Part shown: one piece after another, positions 38,806 through 47,464 of the stretch
Layout of the letters: every line of letters starts with the position of its first letter
Numbering within the stretch: the stretch's first letter is position 1
Source: a virus
Direction: 5' to 3' (one strand)
Length of the DNA stretch: 50,778 nt
IMG/VR virus record: IMGVR_UViG_3300025892_000031
Span: 1 to 50,778 of that record
Notes under the pieces: model-generated
Databases searched by the model: none
What the model was told of the DNA's origin: nothing
What the model saw: the letters and a program-made list of their open reading frames with translations, nothing else
Translations under genes and position numbers: made by a program

Positions 38806-40437
38806 TTACAGGACATCACCTTTTCTTATAGTTACGGGTGTCCATGTTTCACCAGAGTCATCCTGAAAACTATCATCTTCTAAACCATCATTTAAAAACC
38901 CAAAAGGTGCCATATCCTGTTCTATTGCATTTTGTTGTTCTTCATACATTCTGGCACGCACATCTTGGTCTGTCATTTCTTTAAAATATCTTTGATTAGT
39001 TATCCATGCAAATATAACACAACACATAACTAAATCATCATTTGAACCTTCTTCAGCCTGCCAACTACTACCTCGTCTAACAAATGTTGATAATTCTTGT
39101 ATAGTGTGGAAATCTGATATAAGAATTTTGTCTGCCTCAAGTAAAGATTTTAAATTAGAACATCCTATACGTTTTACCTGTTTAGTCATACGAACACCTA
39201 ATTGTGTTCCTCTTTTTGAAAAACCTCCACCTAGTATTTGTCCTGCTCTACCTTTCATCATACACATCAAAAGATTTGTGTACTCCAATTCAAATTGTAA
39301 AGCATCAGCTATTTGATGGCCTAGATCATTTACTTCAATACAAATGTTGGCATTGTTATACTGTTTAGCAACCTTTTCAATTGTATGGGGAAATAAAATA
39401 GGTTTAATCTCGTTGTCTCTAAATTTTGCTACCATTTTGTATGGCATTTGCGATACATCAAATACAACAAACGCTGAATAATCTCTTATAGTTCCTCTGG
39501 CTACATCAACTGTCATTACATAATCTTTACCTTTTTCTGGTCTAACATACATATCTAAACCTGCGTTAGATATTATAGGAGTATTATGGGATAACATTCT
39601 TAATTTAGAAGGATTAATTAATGTGTCAACTGAACCTACAAACTCACATTCAAACTCTGTAGCAAACTGTGCTTCACTAGTATTTCTTATAGTTTCTTCT
39701 TTCCATTTTTCATCTCTTCCTGGAACCTCAGACCAATGAACTTCAGTTGGTATATAATCATTTCTCTTATGTATTGCATCATTCCACAACTTATAAAACA
39801 TATTCATACCATGAGGTGTAGAAACAATCATAACCTTAGATTTTTTACCAGATGAAATTGTAGGATATACTGAACTAAAAAACTGTTCAGATATATTGTT
39901 CGGTATAAAAGCAAACTCGTCAAGGAATATAATGTTAAATGAACCACCCCTAATTGCACTTGAAGATGTTGCGGCCGCAAGAATTTTACTGCCGTTTTCT
40001 AATTCTAAAGAACCTTTGTTCCAGTTTAGTACACCTTGTTGTAACCATTTAGGTAAGTTTTCATATGCAAGTTGTAATCTACCTAATAAATCTCTAGCAG
40101 TAGAACTTTTGTTTGCAAGTATGGCAACGTTTATATTGTCATTGAATATAACTTGATGTAACAGATATGCGATAATAGTAGTTGATTTGCCAGACTGTCT
40201 AGGTAGTTTACATATAGAAAACCTATTATTATGAAAAGTGTCTACCATACGTTCCTGAAACTTGTACATATTAAAAGGTACCAGTCCATCATCTATGTTT
40301 ACAATTCTTGTATAGGTTTTAATAAAGTGTATAGGATCATCCATACACTTAGCAATCTCTACTACTTGATCTTCGGTATATTCTTGTTTCTGATTTGCTT
40401 TATAGAGATTTGGATTACCTAAGTAAGCATCATTCAT
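38806..40437 (-). CDS. 17: Terminase large subunit gp17
   Basis: DNA packaging motor with ATPase and nuclease domains. Walker A RQSGKST is at 80-86, Walker B IIFLDEFAFI at 169-178, SIVYPTIS/MIVSTPHG coupling region follows, and the RNase-H-like nuclease has MTVDVARGTIRDYSAF with the first Asp, then IEVNDLGHQIAD. Its 543 aa compare with 610 in T4; the N-terminus is shorter. It overlaps the preceding 108-aa gene by 8 nt. Confidence 0.96.
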   Translation of the reverse strand: MNDAYLGNPNLYKANQKQEYTEDQVVEIAKCMDDPIHFIKTYTRIVNIDDGLVPFNMYKFQERMVDTFHNNRFSICKLPRQSGKSTTIIAYLLHQVIFNDNINVAILANKSSTARDLLGRLQLAYENLPKWLQQGVLNWNKGSLELENGSKILAAATSSSAIRGGSFNIIFLDEFAFIPNNISEQFFSSVYPTISSGKKSKVMIVSTPHGMNMFYKLWNDAIHKRNDYIPTEVHWSEVPGRDEKWKEETIRNTSEAQFATEFECEFVGSVDTLINPSKLRMLSHNTPIISNAGLDMYVRPEKGKDYVMTVDVARGTIRDYSAFVVFDVSQMPYKMVAKFRDNEIKPILFPHTIEKVAKQYNNANICIEVNDLGHQIADALQFELEYTNLLMCMMKGRAGQILGGGFSKRGTQLGVRMTKQVKRIGCSNLKSLLEADKILISDFHTIQELSTFVRRGSSWQAEEGSNDDLVMCCVIFAWITNQRYFKEMTDQDVRARMYEEQQNAIEQDMAPFGFLNDGLEDDSFQDDSGETWTPVTIRKGDVL

Positions 40438-40756
40438 TTATTATTATTCCTTCTATTGCGTCATAGTTATTTTCTAACGCATAAGTTATTCTGCTACTAC
40501 CTTTTTTAACAGAATACCTCTTTTCTATATATGTTACTCCTCCAGCACCTCTTCTAGGTATAGGACTTATATCATGTTTTAAAACTTCAATAGGGTCGTT
40601 CATACCATCACTCATCCATGTGTTTCTTTCTTCAATAGGTAATGTATTAGGATAAGGATTTTTTTTAATATACTTTAAATCACTAATCAGAAACGTTTGT
40701 TTCTTTGGGTGTGATGTTTTTGCTTTCAAAATTTTTGTCTTCTTCACTTTGAACAT
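40430..40756 (-). CDS. Hypothetical protein between gp16 and gp17, up to 108 aa
   Basis: Unrecognised. The conserved-looking core is KKNPYPNTLPIEERNTWMSD, then DPIEVLKHDISPIPRRGAGG, VTYIEKRYSVKKGSSRITYA. The ATG at 40756 overlaps gp16 by 74 nt; no in-frame ATG lies nearer except 40615, which would remove the PYPNTLPIEERN block, so the true start is unsure and could be a non-ATG codon near 40690. It is wedged in an otherwise exact T4 order between the terminase subunits, which suggests a packaging link, unproven. Confidence 0.6.
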   Translation of the reverse strand: MFKVKKTKILKAKTSHPKKQTFLISDLKYIKKNPYPNTLPIEERNTWMSDGMNDPIEVLKHDISPIPRRGAGGVTYIEKRYSVKKGSSRITYALENNYDAIEGIIINE

Positions 40757-41183
40757 CCTTATTTTTATTTTTTAACATCTTATGTAACTCAGCTGATGAG
40801 CCTACAAACAATGCTTGTTTAATATTAGTATTACTTGTTGTATTGGGCACATCTTTAAGTGTTTTAAGTTTACCTTGTAAGTCTTGTAGTTTATCTACAG
40901 TATCAGCAACTTGTTTAATTAAGTTACCTGCAACTTCATAAGCACGAGGATGTTGACTTTCATTTGCAATATCAAGTATACCTTGTATTGCATCTTGGCC
41001 CCTTTCAATTAAATTGTAATAGTTTTCTCTACTGTATTTGTAATCATTATCTACATCCTCTTTTTCCTTATCTTCTATTCTAGGAACAGGTGGACTATAT
41101 TCTTTTTTGATTATAGATTTTGAAGCAGGTTTTTGCTCAGTAGAGATACCAAGAGCTTCATTTATTTTGTCGTCTATTGTCAT
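40683..41183 (-). CDS. 16: Terminase small subunit gp16
   Basis: DNA recognition subunit of the packaging machine. Position between gp15 and gp17, 166 aa (T4 gp16 164 aa), and a long central helix (YNLIERGQDAIQGILDIANE, SQHPRAYEVAGNLIKQVADT, VDKLQDLQGKLK) as in the gp16 coiled-coil core, support this. The tail is Lys/Glu/Asn-rich and probably disordered. Confidence 0.9.
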   Translation of the reverse strand: MTIDDKINEALGISTEQKPASKSIIKKEYSPPVPRIEDKEKEDVDNDYKYSRENYYNLIERGQDAIQGILDIANESQHPRAYEVAGNLIKQVADTVDKLQDLQGKLKTLKDVPNTTSNTNIKQALFVGSSAELHKMLKNKNKDVQSEEDKNFESKNITPKETNVSD

Positions 41184-41185
41184 AA

Positions 41186-41986
41186 TTATATATCACTATC
41201 TGTTGATGGATCATAGTTTTTAGAATCCGTAAAGTTTGTTATAGTTGTTGTAAACCCAAAGTCATCATTTGCATCTGCTGATGTTGGATTAGGAACTACT
41301 ACAATTCGTTCTTCTCTTTTACTTGTAGTATCAGTATCAGTATATAAATCTGCTTGTGTTTCTTTAATAACTTTTTGTGAATAGATAGGACCATACAAAT
41401 AAGTTTTTGCTGTAAATCCCAATGTATAGTTTACTGCACGTCTTGTGGTAAAACTACCATCGTAACTATCTTCATAGTTTACACTATTTAATGTAATTGG
41501 TACATCTCTTTTAATTCCCATATCAGGTATTGCATTGATAGTTACTGTATAGTCTGGTTGAAAATAAGGAAGTATTTGCTCAACTATCTGTAACCCACCT
41601 TCAGCTGTAGCAGTAAATGCATATAAATTAAAACTTATATTATAGGGCACAGGATTGTATTGATAGTACATTTTATCTGCACTTGAAGTATTGACGGCCT
41701 TAAATTTACCAACTCTTTGCAATTTACGAGATGCATCATAATTAATACCTGAGATTTCGAAACCCATCCTAGGCAATGTAATTGCCATTTCTCTTTTTGA
41801 TAAATCAGGTTGTTGATTTAATCTTGTTAAAAACTTTTCTTTAGGAGAATATGCAAGAGGTACTTTTATTTTTTGAATAACAGCTCCATCACTATTTGTT
41901 CTATGAATAATAATGTTATTAAATACTGTACCAAATGCAACAACCACTTTTCTTAACGACTCGTGGTAAAATCTTTTTCCAAACAT
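41186..41986 (-). CDS. 15: Tail sheath stabilizer gp15
   Basis: Hexameric tail terminator at the top of the tail, joining it to the neck. MFGKRFYHESLRKVVVAFGT, then VFNNIIIHR, KVPLAYSPKEKFLTRLNQQP and MAITLPRMGFEISGINYDAS are typical. Its 266 aa match T4 gp15 (272 aa). The ATG overlaps the gp14 stop by one base. Confidence 0.95.
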   Translation of the reverse strand: MFGKRFYHESLRKVVVAFGTVFNNIIIHRTNSDGAVIQKIKVPLAYSPKEKFLTRLNQQPDLSKREMAITLPRMGFEISGINYDASRKLQRVGKFKAVNTSSADKMYYQYNPVPYNISFNLYAFTATAEGGLQIVEQILPYFQPDYTVTINAIPDMGIKRDVPITLNSVNYEDSYDGSFTTRRAVNYTLGFTAKTYLYGPIYSQKVIKETQADLYTDTDTTSKREERIVVVPNPTSADANDDFGFTTTITNFTDSKNYDPSTDSDI

Positions 41987-42792
41987 TAAATACCATCCTC
42001 ATCTACTTCACCAAAAGGATTTCTTTCAGTAAAATCTAATATATCATCTGCTGTACTTTCAGTATCAAAACCTGCATCTGTTTCAAATGTAGCATTATCA
42101 GCATAATCTCTTGTTTGAGTTGCCAAATTAAAATCATCAGTTTCTAATTTAACAAAATCATATTTATCTAATACAGTATCACTAGTCTCAAGTAATAAAC
42201 TACCGTCACCTGTCTCTAAAGTTATTTGATGTTGTAGTTGATCTATCGATAAAGCTGTTTCGGCATCCTGAATATCAGCGTTACCAGTATTAAATTGTTC
42301 CGAGCTGTACTCAAATTTAGTTGCTTTTAATTTATAAACAGGTAACTGTCCTAGTTGAAAAAATGGTTCCTGATCTTCTACAAATTGTATTTCAAAAAAT
42401 GAATTCATTAAAGGAACATAAATTAAGTCACCTTCGTTTGGTCTACCGTCTGCGATTAACGTATGAACTGAATCAACTTGATCTTCCCAACGCCTTTTTG
42501 AAATTACAAATGTGGTATCATCTCTAATTTCTAAACCAAATTTAGATACTAATTCTTGTTCACCTGCAAAACCTTCAGTTGTTTCAATATACATTTCAAG
42601 TAAGTATGAGTCGTCAAATTTAGACAATACATCTTCACCTAAAACTAAATCTTGGTTTACTAGTGTTCTTGGTAAATAGTAACAATCTTGTCCATATATT
42701 TTTAAACCTTCTATAATTAAATCTTCATGCAATCTTTTTTCAGAATCACTTCCGATTCCATTGCCGCCTTGAAAATGATGATTAACAGCCAT
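41986..42792 (-). CDS. 14: Neck protein gp14
   Basis: Head-completion/neck protein. HHFQGGNGIGSDSEKRLHED, then LIIEGLKIYGQDCYYLPRTL and MYIETTEGFAGEQELVSKFG, ISKRRWEDQ are T4-like gp14 features. Its 268 aa match T4 gp14 (256 aa). The tail is very acidic (DFTERNPFGEVDEDGI). It sits between gp13 and gp15. Confidence 0.94.
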   Translation of the reverse strand: MAVNHHFQGGNGIGSDSEKRLHEDLIIEGLKIYGQDCYYLPRTLVNQDLVLGEDVLSKFDDSYLLEMYIETTEGFAGEQELVSKFGLEIRDDTTFVISKRRWEDQVDSVHTLIADGRPNEGDLIYVPLMNSFFEIQFVEDQEPFFQLGQLPVYKLKATKFEYSSEQFNTGNADIQDAETALSIDQLQHQITLETGDGSLLLETSDTVLDKYDFVKLETDDFNLATQTRDYADNATFETDAGFDTESTADDILDFTERNPFGEVDEDGI

Positions 42793-42796
42793 TTGA

Positions 42797-43612
42797 TTAT
42801 CCTATCATATAGGTTATAGGTGTTTCGTATGTGCCTCGTATTTCTTCTTCTAATTTTCTTATATCCTCAAGTGCTTCTGAATATATTTGTTGACCATTAA
42901 GTGTGACACCACCTAACATTGCAACACCATTAAATTTTGATAAGTTTGCACCCCATTGTCTTTTAAATAAAGCTGTTGTATATCTTTTTAAATATATGTC
43001 GTTATAAACATCTGTCATAACGGTAGGATCTAATTTTCTAAAACATTCAATTACAAGATATTCTCCCACGGTTATATCGTTTTTCCAATCCATATCTACA
43101 TACAATCTATTATTATATTGATTAAATCTTACAGGTTTTTCTCCAACTAAAATATGATCTAAAAAATCTAAATGTCTTAACACCATATCATAATTTATTA
43201 TTGATGTTGAAGAAAAATCATATAAATCATTTAATCTTAACTGATATCTAACATCAAACATATTTTGATTACCTCTATTTGAAAGAGGAAATATTCGTGT
43301 TACTGCTAACACAGACTCTGGCACAACTATGAAGTTATTTTGTTCAGACCATGCAGTAGTAACTGAATTTTTTGTAACCGATTGTGAAGTGTCTCCATCA
43401 GGAGATTTAATTCTATCTTTATCTGCTTGTGTTACCTGATATTTTAGATACGTTCTTTCAACACCATCATAGTGATATTGAGCGAAATATTGTAATGCTT
43501 CGTCAAGTCTGTCCTCTAATTGATCATCATCTACATTAATTTCAATTACGGGTTTACCTAACGTTCTTAAAGCATACTGTTTTAATTGATCTCTTGTTGC
43601 TGGTGTTGCCAT
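42797..43612 (-). CDS. 13: Neck protein gp13
   Basis: Neck ring protein between portal and tail. TRDQLKQYALRTLGKPVIEI, then NVDDDQLEDRLDEALQYFAQ, YHYDGVERTYLKYQV, and the C-terminal YTTALFKRQWGANLSKFNGV, AMLGGVTLNGQQIYSEALED are typical of gp13. Its 271 aa are somewhat shorter than T4 gp13 (309 aa). AGAGGTATT precedes the ATG, 16 nt after a TATAAATA box, so it heads the neck-terminase-tail operon. Confidence 0.94.
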   Translation of the reverse strand: MATPATRDQLKQYALRTLGKPVIEINVDDDQLEDRLDEALQYFAQYHYDGVERTYLKYQVTQADKDRIKSPDGDTSQSVTKNSVTTAWSEQNNFIVVPESVLAVTRIFPLSNRGNQNMFDVRYQLRLNDLYDFSSTSIINYDMVLRHLDFLDHILVGEKPVRFNQYNNRLYVDMDWKNDITVGEYLVIECFRKLDPTVMTDVYNDIYLKRYTTALFKRQWGANLSKFNGVAMLGGVTLNGQQIYSEALEDIRKLEEEIRGTYETPITYMIG

Positions 43613-43628
43613 ATAATACCTCTCGTAC

Positions 43629-43636
43629 TATTTATA
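43629..43636 (-). promoter_or_regulatory. T4-type late promoter box of gp13
   Basis: Minus-strand TATAAATA, 16 nt upstream of the gp13 ATG, with GAGAGG between as ribosome site. Confidence 0.75.
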
Positions 43637-43666
43637 AGAGTATTATATTAGAATTTGTATCAGTTT

Positions 43667-44428
43667 TTACTTATTATTTAATTTTAAATAATCGTATAGA
43701 TTACCTTGAAATGTCCAATCACCTATGTGTGATATATTTGCGTTTGCGACAGCCCAAATCTTACCACCTGTCTTTGTCCATAGTCTGGAAAAACCAAAAT
43801 CTTCACCATAATATTTACCTTCTTTAGTATCAAAATAACAATCAAAAAAGTTATAATTATATTTTGTTTTTCTATCTCCAGGTGGTATGCCTTCATTAAT
43901 TTTTAACTTAGGATACTTTTTAATCATTTTATGAAATACTGATCTTTTTAAAAGTAAACAACCTGTAGCTGCATGTGTTATTTCTAATAAACCATCTTTT
44001 TGTATTTGTGATTTTGGATCACCTTTAAACGGATAAACGTATGCTGCCTGTTCCAAGTCTCTTACATTTTCTATTTTTTCTTCCAACAATGCATCATATA
44101 ATTGATGCCAATTAATATTTTTTTTAGGATACACACCACAAACAACATCTTTATCGTAATCTAACATTCTTTGAACTAAACTTGGAAAAAAATGTACATC
44201 AGAGTCAACAAAAAACAAATGTGTAAATTTTTCGTCTGACTCTAAAAAATGAGCAACAATATTGTTTCTATTTGTTGTAATTAAAGAATTTTGTACATAC
44301 CATACATCAAAAGGTATATCATTTTTTATACAATACTCTTGTAGCTTTAGTAATGCACTAGTTGTATTAAAATTAACGCCACTATGAACGGGTAGTCCGA
44401 TCAAAATACCAGGTTTTTTATTTTTCAT
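43667..44428 (-). CDS. GT-A glycosyltransferase-like protein
   Basis: The fold is suggested by ILIGLPVHSGVNFNTTSALL, then FFVDSDVHFFPSLVQRML, where Asp75-x-Asp77 forms the DxD metal/nucleotide-sugar motif, and by ATGCLLLKRSVF and YGEDFGFSRLWTKTGG near the end, typical of family-2-like transferases in marine phages. Its 253 aa fit a single GT-A domain. It overlaps the GT-B gene by 11 nt. Target (virion glycan, DNA or host polysaccharide) is unknown. Confidence 0.8.
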   Translation of the reverse strand: MKNKKPGILIGLPVHSGVNFNTTSALLKLQEYCIKNDIPFDVWYVQNSLITTNRNNIVAHFLESDEKFTHLFFVDSDVHFFPSLVQRMLDYDKDVVCGVYPKKNINWHQLYDALLEEKIENVRDLEQAAYVYPFKGDPKSQIQKDGLLEITHAATGCLLLKRSVFHKMIKKYPKLKINEGIPPGDRKTKYNYNFFDCYFDTKEGKYYGEDFGFSRLWTKTGGKIWAVANANISHIGDWTFQGNLYDYLKLNNK

Positions 44429-45344
44429 TTTTTAATTTTTTAAACACCTTTCTCCATTCGTGTACTCTATAACTCCAAGAATAATATGTATTAAAGTATT
44501 TTTGTTGAACTTTTAAAAGGTCATTATATTCACCTTTTTTGTAATTATTCATACACTCATTTAAAGTTAGTGTATAGTTATCAGCGAGTTGTTGTAAATT
44601 GGGTTGATAAGGTTCGTATGTTGCAAATCCTGTTGCTGTTTCAGGCAACACACCATAGTTTGTAGTTACCATATAACATCCTGCTGACATGGCTTCTATA
44701 ACAGATATACAAGATGTTTCTTCAAATATGTTTGGATAAGCCATTATATCTGCTTCAGAAACTGCTTTTCTTATTTGTTGGTTTGTAGCATAACCTTTGT
44801 AATTTATATTTTTTGTATTTCTACATTCATCAAATAATTTTTCATATAATTTGTTTTCAGAATTATAAAAACCATCGCCATATATTATAGTAGATGAATA
44901 AATATCTATCTCAAAATCATCTCTAATTTCATTTAATTGTTTAATACTTTCAATTAAAACATTTAAACCTCTCCAAGGTGTAGAAGTGTATATAAGTTTT
45001 AATTTTTTCTTGTTTCTTTTTGTTTTTAATTTAAAAGGAGTTGTTGCATTTCTTAAAATAACTGAACGTTCTTCAGGTACATTAAAATACTTTCTAAACT
45101 TTTCAAACTGCCAATGACTCACAAAAGCAAAACAATCAATTGAATTAACAAAATCTTTGTTTGTCATATTTTGTACATTTGTCTGATCATAACTTAATTG
45201 TTGCCAAAGAATATTAATTTTATTTTTTTGTATATTTTCAAAATGACAATTTGAACAAATAACATTAAAATCATTTAACTCACTTTTTGTAAACTGTGAT
45301 ACTAGTTTATTATATGTGATTTCTGATCCGCCAGTTGGTTTCAT
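44418..45344 (-). CDS. GT-B glycosyltransferase (family 4-like)
   Basis: Retaining glycosyltransferase pattern: KPTGGSEITYNKLVSQF at the start, then LKLIYTSTPWRGLNVLIESI, NINYKGYATNQQIRKAVSEA, DIMAYPNIFEETSCISVIEA, MSAGCYMVTTNYGVLPETAT. The FEETSCISVIEAMSAG segment carries the E-x7-E motif of GT4 enzymes. At 308 aa it has a shortened N-terminal domain. It overlaps both neighbours by a few bases, so the three sugar-related genes are coupled. Confidence 0.9.
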   Translation of the reverse strand: MKPTGGSEITYNKLVSQFTKSELNDFNVICSNCHFENIQKNKINILWQQLSYDQTNVQNMTNKDFVNSIDCFAFVSHWQFEKFRKYFNVPEERSVILRNATTPFKLKTKRNKKKLKLIYTSTPWRGLNVLIESIKQLNEIRDDFEIDIYSSTIIYGDGFYNSENKLYEKLFDECRNTKNINYKGYATNQQIRKAVSEADIMAYPNIFEETSCISVIEAMSAGCYMVTTNYGVLPETATGFATYEPYQPNLQQLADNYTLTLNECMNNYKKGEYNDLLKVQQKYFNTYYSWSYRVHEWRKVFKKLKNEK

Positions 45345-45973
45345 TTGTTATATACCATTGCATGTTTTTTTTCAAAAGTTGTATTATAATGTTCATCAAA
45401 TCTTCCTGATGTTGTCACAAAATCTGTAAACCCTCTATTTTTTAGATATGATACAACCTGTGAATGGTCGTAAACATCTATATCGTCAAAAATAAAATAA
45501 GTTTGATCTGCAACTCTTTTTGTAAAAAACTCAACAGCCTTCATTACAGATTTCAAATCATGTTGACCATCAAAATGTACTAACTCATATTGATTTATAA
45601 GTTTTTCTTTATCTTCATAGATCGGATAACCATTTTTAAATGCCTTAAAATAAAATGTATCTGTCATAGGCACAAAGTTATATTCTTCATACTTTGTTGT
45701 GAGAGTAACAAGTGTTTCTCTTTTCATTTGAGTATTATAGTCCAATACTTCTTTATTTTTTTCTGTGAGTGAATATGGTAATGAACCATAAGGATCAATA
45801 CCTATGTGAATTAAATCTATATCTGAATGTATATCTCTATAAGAGTCAATAATTGTAGCTGATCCTAGACCTCTACGTACTCCTATTTCTAAACTAACCC
45901 CTATAGGATTTTTAAGACTTGAAATACAATTATTAAATATTTCATAACCTGAACTGTCGCCTTCAATTTTCAT
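45341..45973 (-). CDS. Class I SAM-dependent methyltransferase
   Basis: VSLEIGVRRGLGSATIID is a SAM-binding motif I (E-I-G-x-x-x-G), IHIGIDPYGSLPY gives motif II, and YELVHFDGQHDLKSVMKAVE, TYFIFDDIDVYDHSQVV the later motifs, as in Methyltransf_24/sugar O-methyltransferase groups. Its 210 aa suit a single domain. Sitting first in a glycosyltransferase operon it probably methylates a sugar (inference). The ATG is exactly 5 nt after a CCTAAATA box. Confidence 0.85.
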   Translation of the reverse strand: MKIEGDSSGYEIFNNCISSLKNPIGVSLEIGVRRGLGSATIIDSYRDIHSDIDLIHIGIDPYGSLPYSLTEKNKEVLDYNTQMKRETLVTLTTKYEEYNFVPMTDTFYFKAFKNGYPIYEDKEKLINQYELVHFDGQHDLKSVMKAVEFFTKRVADQTYFIFDDIDVYDHSQVVSYLKNRGFTDFVTTSGRFDEHYNTTFEKKHAMVYNK

Positions 45974-45978
45974 AATAC

Positions 45979-45986
45979 TATTTAGG
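45979..45986 (-). promoter_or_regulatory. Late-like box (CCTAAATA) 5 nt before ATG
   Basis: Minus-strand CCTAAATA, GTATT, then ATG 45973. Its first two bases are the end of the hairpin at 45985-46006. It differs from TATAAATA at two positions, but the spacing and the hairpin junction recur elsewhere. Confidence 0.5.
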
Positions 45987-46006
45987 GTGCCTAATAAAAG
46001 GCACCC
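45985..46006 (-). terminator. Hairpin between the 74-aa gene and the methyltransferase
   Basis: GGGTGCC/GGCACCC, 7-bp GC-rich stem with an 8-nt loop, 15 nt after the 74-aa gene's stop. No U-tract follows on the minus strand; a T-rich tract follows on the + strand. Confidence 0.6.
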
Positions 46007-46021
46007 ACATTTTTTATTAAA

Positions 46022-46246
46022 TTAATCTAATAAATCAGGCCATTGTGTAAGAGCAGATGCTCTTGCATTGGTAACAGCCGATTGTTGATCTGAAGTTAAT
46101 TGTGACCAATTACCCGCAGCTTTAACTTTACCGTCAATTCTTTTAACAGCAATTTTTGCTTGGGACTTTGCGTCACCTCTTGTATTGTTAGTAACTGAGT
46201 CATTTATTCTTGCAACAACCCGACTTCCTGTAAATATTTGTGCCAT
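46022..46246 (-). CDS. Putative small virion-associated protein, 74 aa
   Basis: Unrecognised. It starts MAQIFTGSRVVARINDSVTN, similar in style to the 82-aa protein in the head cluster, and continues as an Ala/Gln/Lys-rich helix (DAKSQAKIAVKRIDGKVKAA, DQQSAVTNARASALTQWPDL). AAAGGAAAAA precedes the ATG. It ends in a hairpin terminator-like structure, so it may be expressed strongly on its own. Confidence 0.65.
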   Translation of the reverse strand: MAQIFTGSRVVARINDSVTNNTRGDAKSQAKIAVKRIDGKVKAAGNWSQLTSDQQSAVTNARASALTQWPDLLD

Positions 46247-46292
46247 ATTTTTTTCCTTTTTTGTTCAATTGAGGTAGAACTTCCTTAACTAA

Positions 46293-47168
46293 TTAATTAA
46301 TTATTTTTTCTCGTTCTATTTGATTAAAACGATTAACCATATTTATACTTTCTAGTCTGTCTATAAAAGTCCAATTATGATTAAAGTATTTATACTTTTC
46401 AATTATACTTTCAGGCACATACTTTGAAAAATGATAATCATCTCTTTTTATACCGTCTGTTTTAATTGTATGTAAATCATCACCATAAACTTTATCATTA
46501 TACCTTACATTATTAGTTTTAAATTGTTGTAATTTATCAAAGTTGTGTTTGAATTTAGGTATTTCTAAAAAATCATAAACTTTTTCAATTGTTTCTTTTG
46601 TATTATATGTAAGGTCATCAAAATGTACAGGCAAAATATATTCCATTAAATCAGATGACATTAAATTTCTTGTAAGTATATAACCTGCACCACAATTTGA
46701 TTTTTCTGGATGTAATAATTGTTCAGCCTTTTGTTCTCTTGTAGGTGAGTTTTTAAACATATCTCTTGGTTCACCTTTTAATTCTCCTGCTTCTCCCCAT
46801 TTTATAAAAGAAGCAACAACTTCTAAAATAGGTCTTAACAACATAACTATTTTTGTCTTTGGAAAAATATCATTATTTTGTATTGCCTTTACCTGTTCAG
46901 GTGTTATAGGCGTTCTTTCTATAATATATTTTTGTTTCCAATCTTTAAAATAACTTGGATAAAAACTATTTGCAAGATTATTAAAAGAATCTTCATCAGG
47001 AAAATTTAAGTACGTACCATTTTGTAAACGAATATTTAAAACTTGAACATAAGAAGAAAATACCCAACTATTTCCAGTTACAGCTACATCAGGATTTTGA
47101 CTCATTAATGAACCAAATAAGGTGTTTCCAGCTCTAGGTAGGCCTGCCACGAAATAGTGTTTTTTCAT
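46293..47168 (-). CDS. Sulfotransferase-like protein
   Basis: PAPS-dependent sulfotransferase pattern: the 5'-phosphosulfate loop GLPRAGNTLFGSLM at 9-22, and the 3'-phosphate segment KIVMLLRPILEVVASFIKWG with the R...S spacing, followed by the YVPESIIEKYKYFN C-terminal segment. Its 291 aa are usual for the family. Within a sugar-gene cluster it probably sulfates a glycan or surface molecule. Source of PAPS would be the host. Confidence 0.85.
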   Translation of the reverse strand: MKKHYFVAGLPRAGNTLFGSLMSQNPDVAVTGNSWVFSSYVQVLNIRLQNGTYLNFPDEDSFNNLANSFYPSYFKDWKQKYIIERTPITPEQVKAIQNNDIFPKTKIVMLLRPILEVVASFIKWGEAGELKGEPRDMFKNSPTREQKAEQLLHPEKSNCGAGYILTRNLMSSDLMEYILPVHFDDLTYNTKETIEKVYDFLEIPKFKHNFDKLQQFKTNNVRYNDKVYGDDLHTIKTDGIKRDDYHFSKYVPESIIEKYKYFNHNWTFIDRLESINMVNRFNQIEREKIIN

Positions 47169-47172
47169 GGTA

Positions 47173-47454
47173 TTATTTTTTTTTTGAAATTTTAGGTTTT
47201 TTATTTTTGTTTGGTTTTCCTAATATAACATTACTTGGCGTCTGAATCGCTTCAGCTGTAGATCCCTTTTCTAAATTTGCAACACTTTCTCTTAATATTT
47301 TTGTAAAGTGTTCTTCAATAATAAAAGTACCAGTATGTAATTTAGCATATTCATCTCTTTTAGCAAAATTTTGTCTAATTTGAGCAAGTGCTTCATTACC
47401 TTTTTCGTCTATTTTTGTTTCGTCATATTCCTTACCATCTAATGTGAAAGCCAT
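47173..47454 (-). CDS. Hypothetical protein, 93 aa (DUF6447-like start)
   Basis: MAFTLDGKEYDETKIDEKGN resembles the (I/L)DGKEYD start of small phage proteins that I recall as DUF6447, followed by EALAQIRQNFAKRDEYAKLH. The tail is Lys-rich (KPNKNKKPKISKKK). ATAGGAGATAAA precedes the ATG. It lies between two surface-modification genes; function unknown. Confidence 0.65.
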   Translation of the reverse strand: MAFTLDGKEYDETKIDEKGNEALAQIRQNFAKRDEYAKLHTGTFIIEEHFTKILRESVANLEKGSTAEAIQTPSNVILGKPNKNKKPKISKKK

Positions 47455-47464
47455 AATTTATCTC

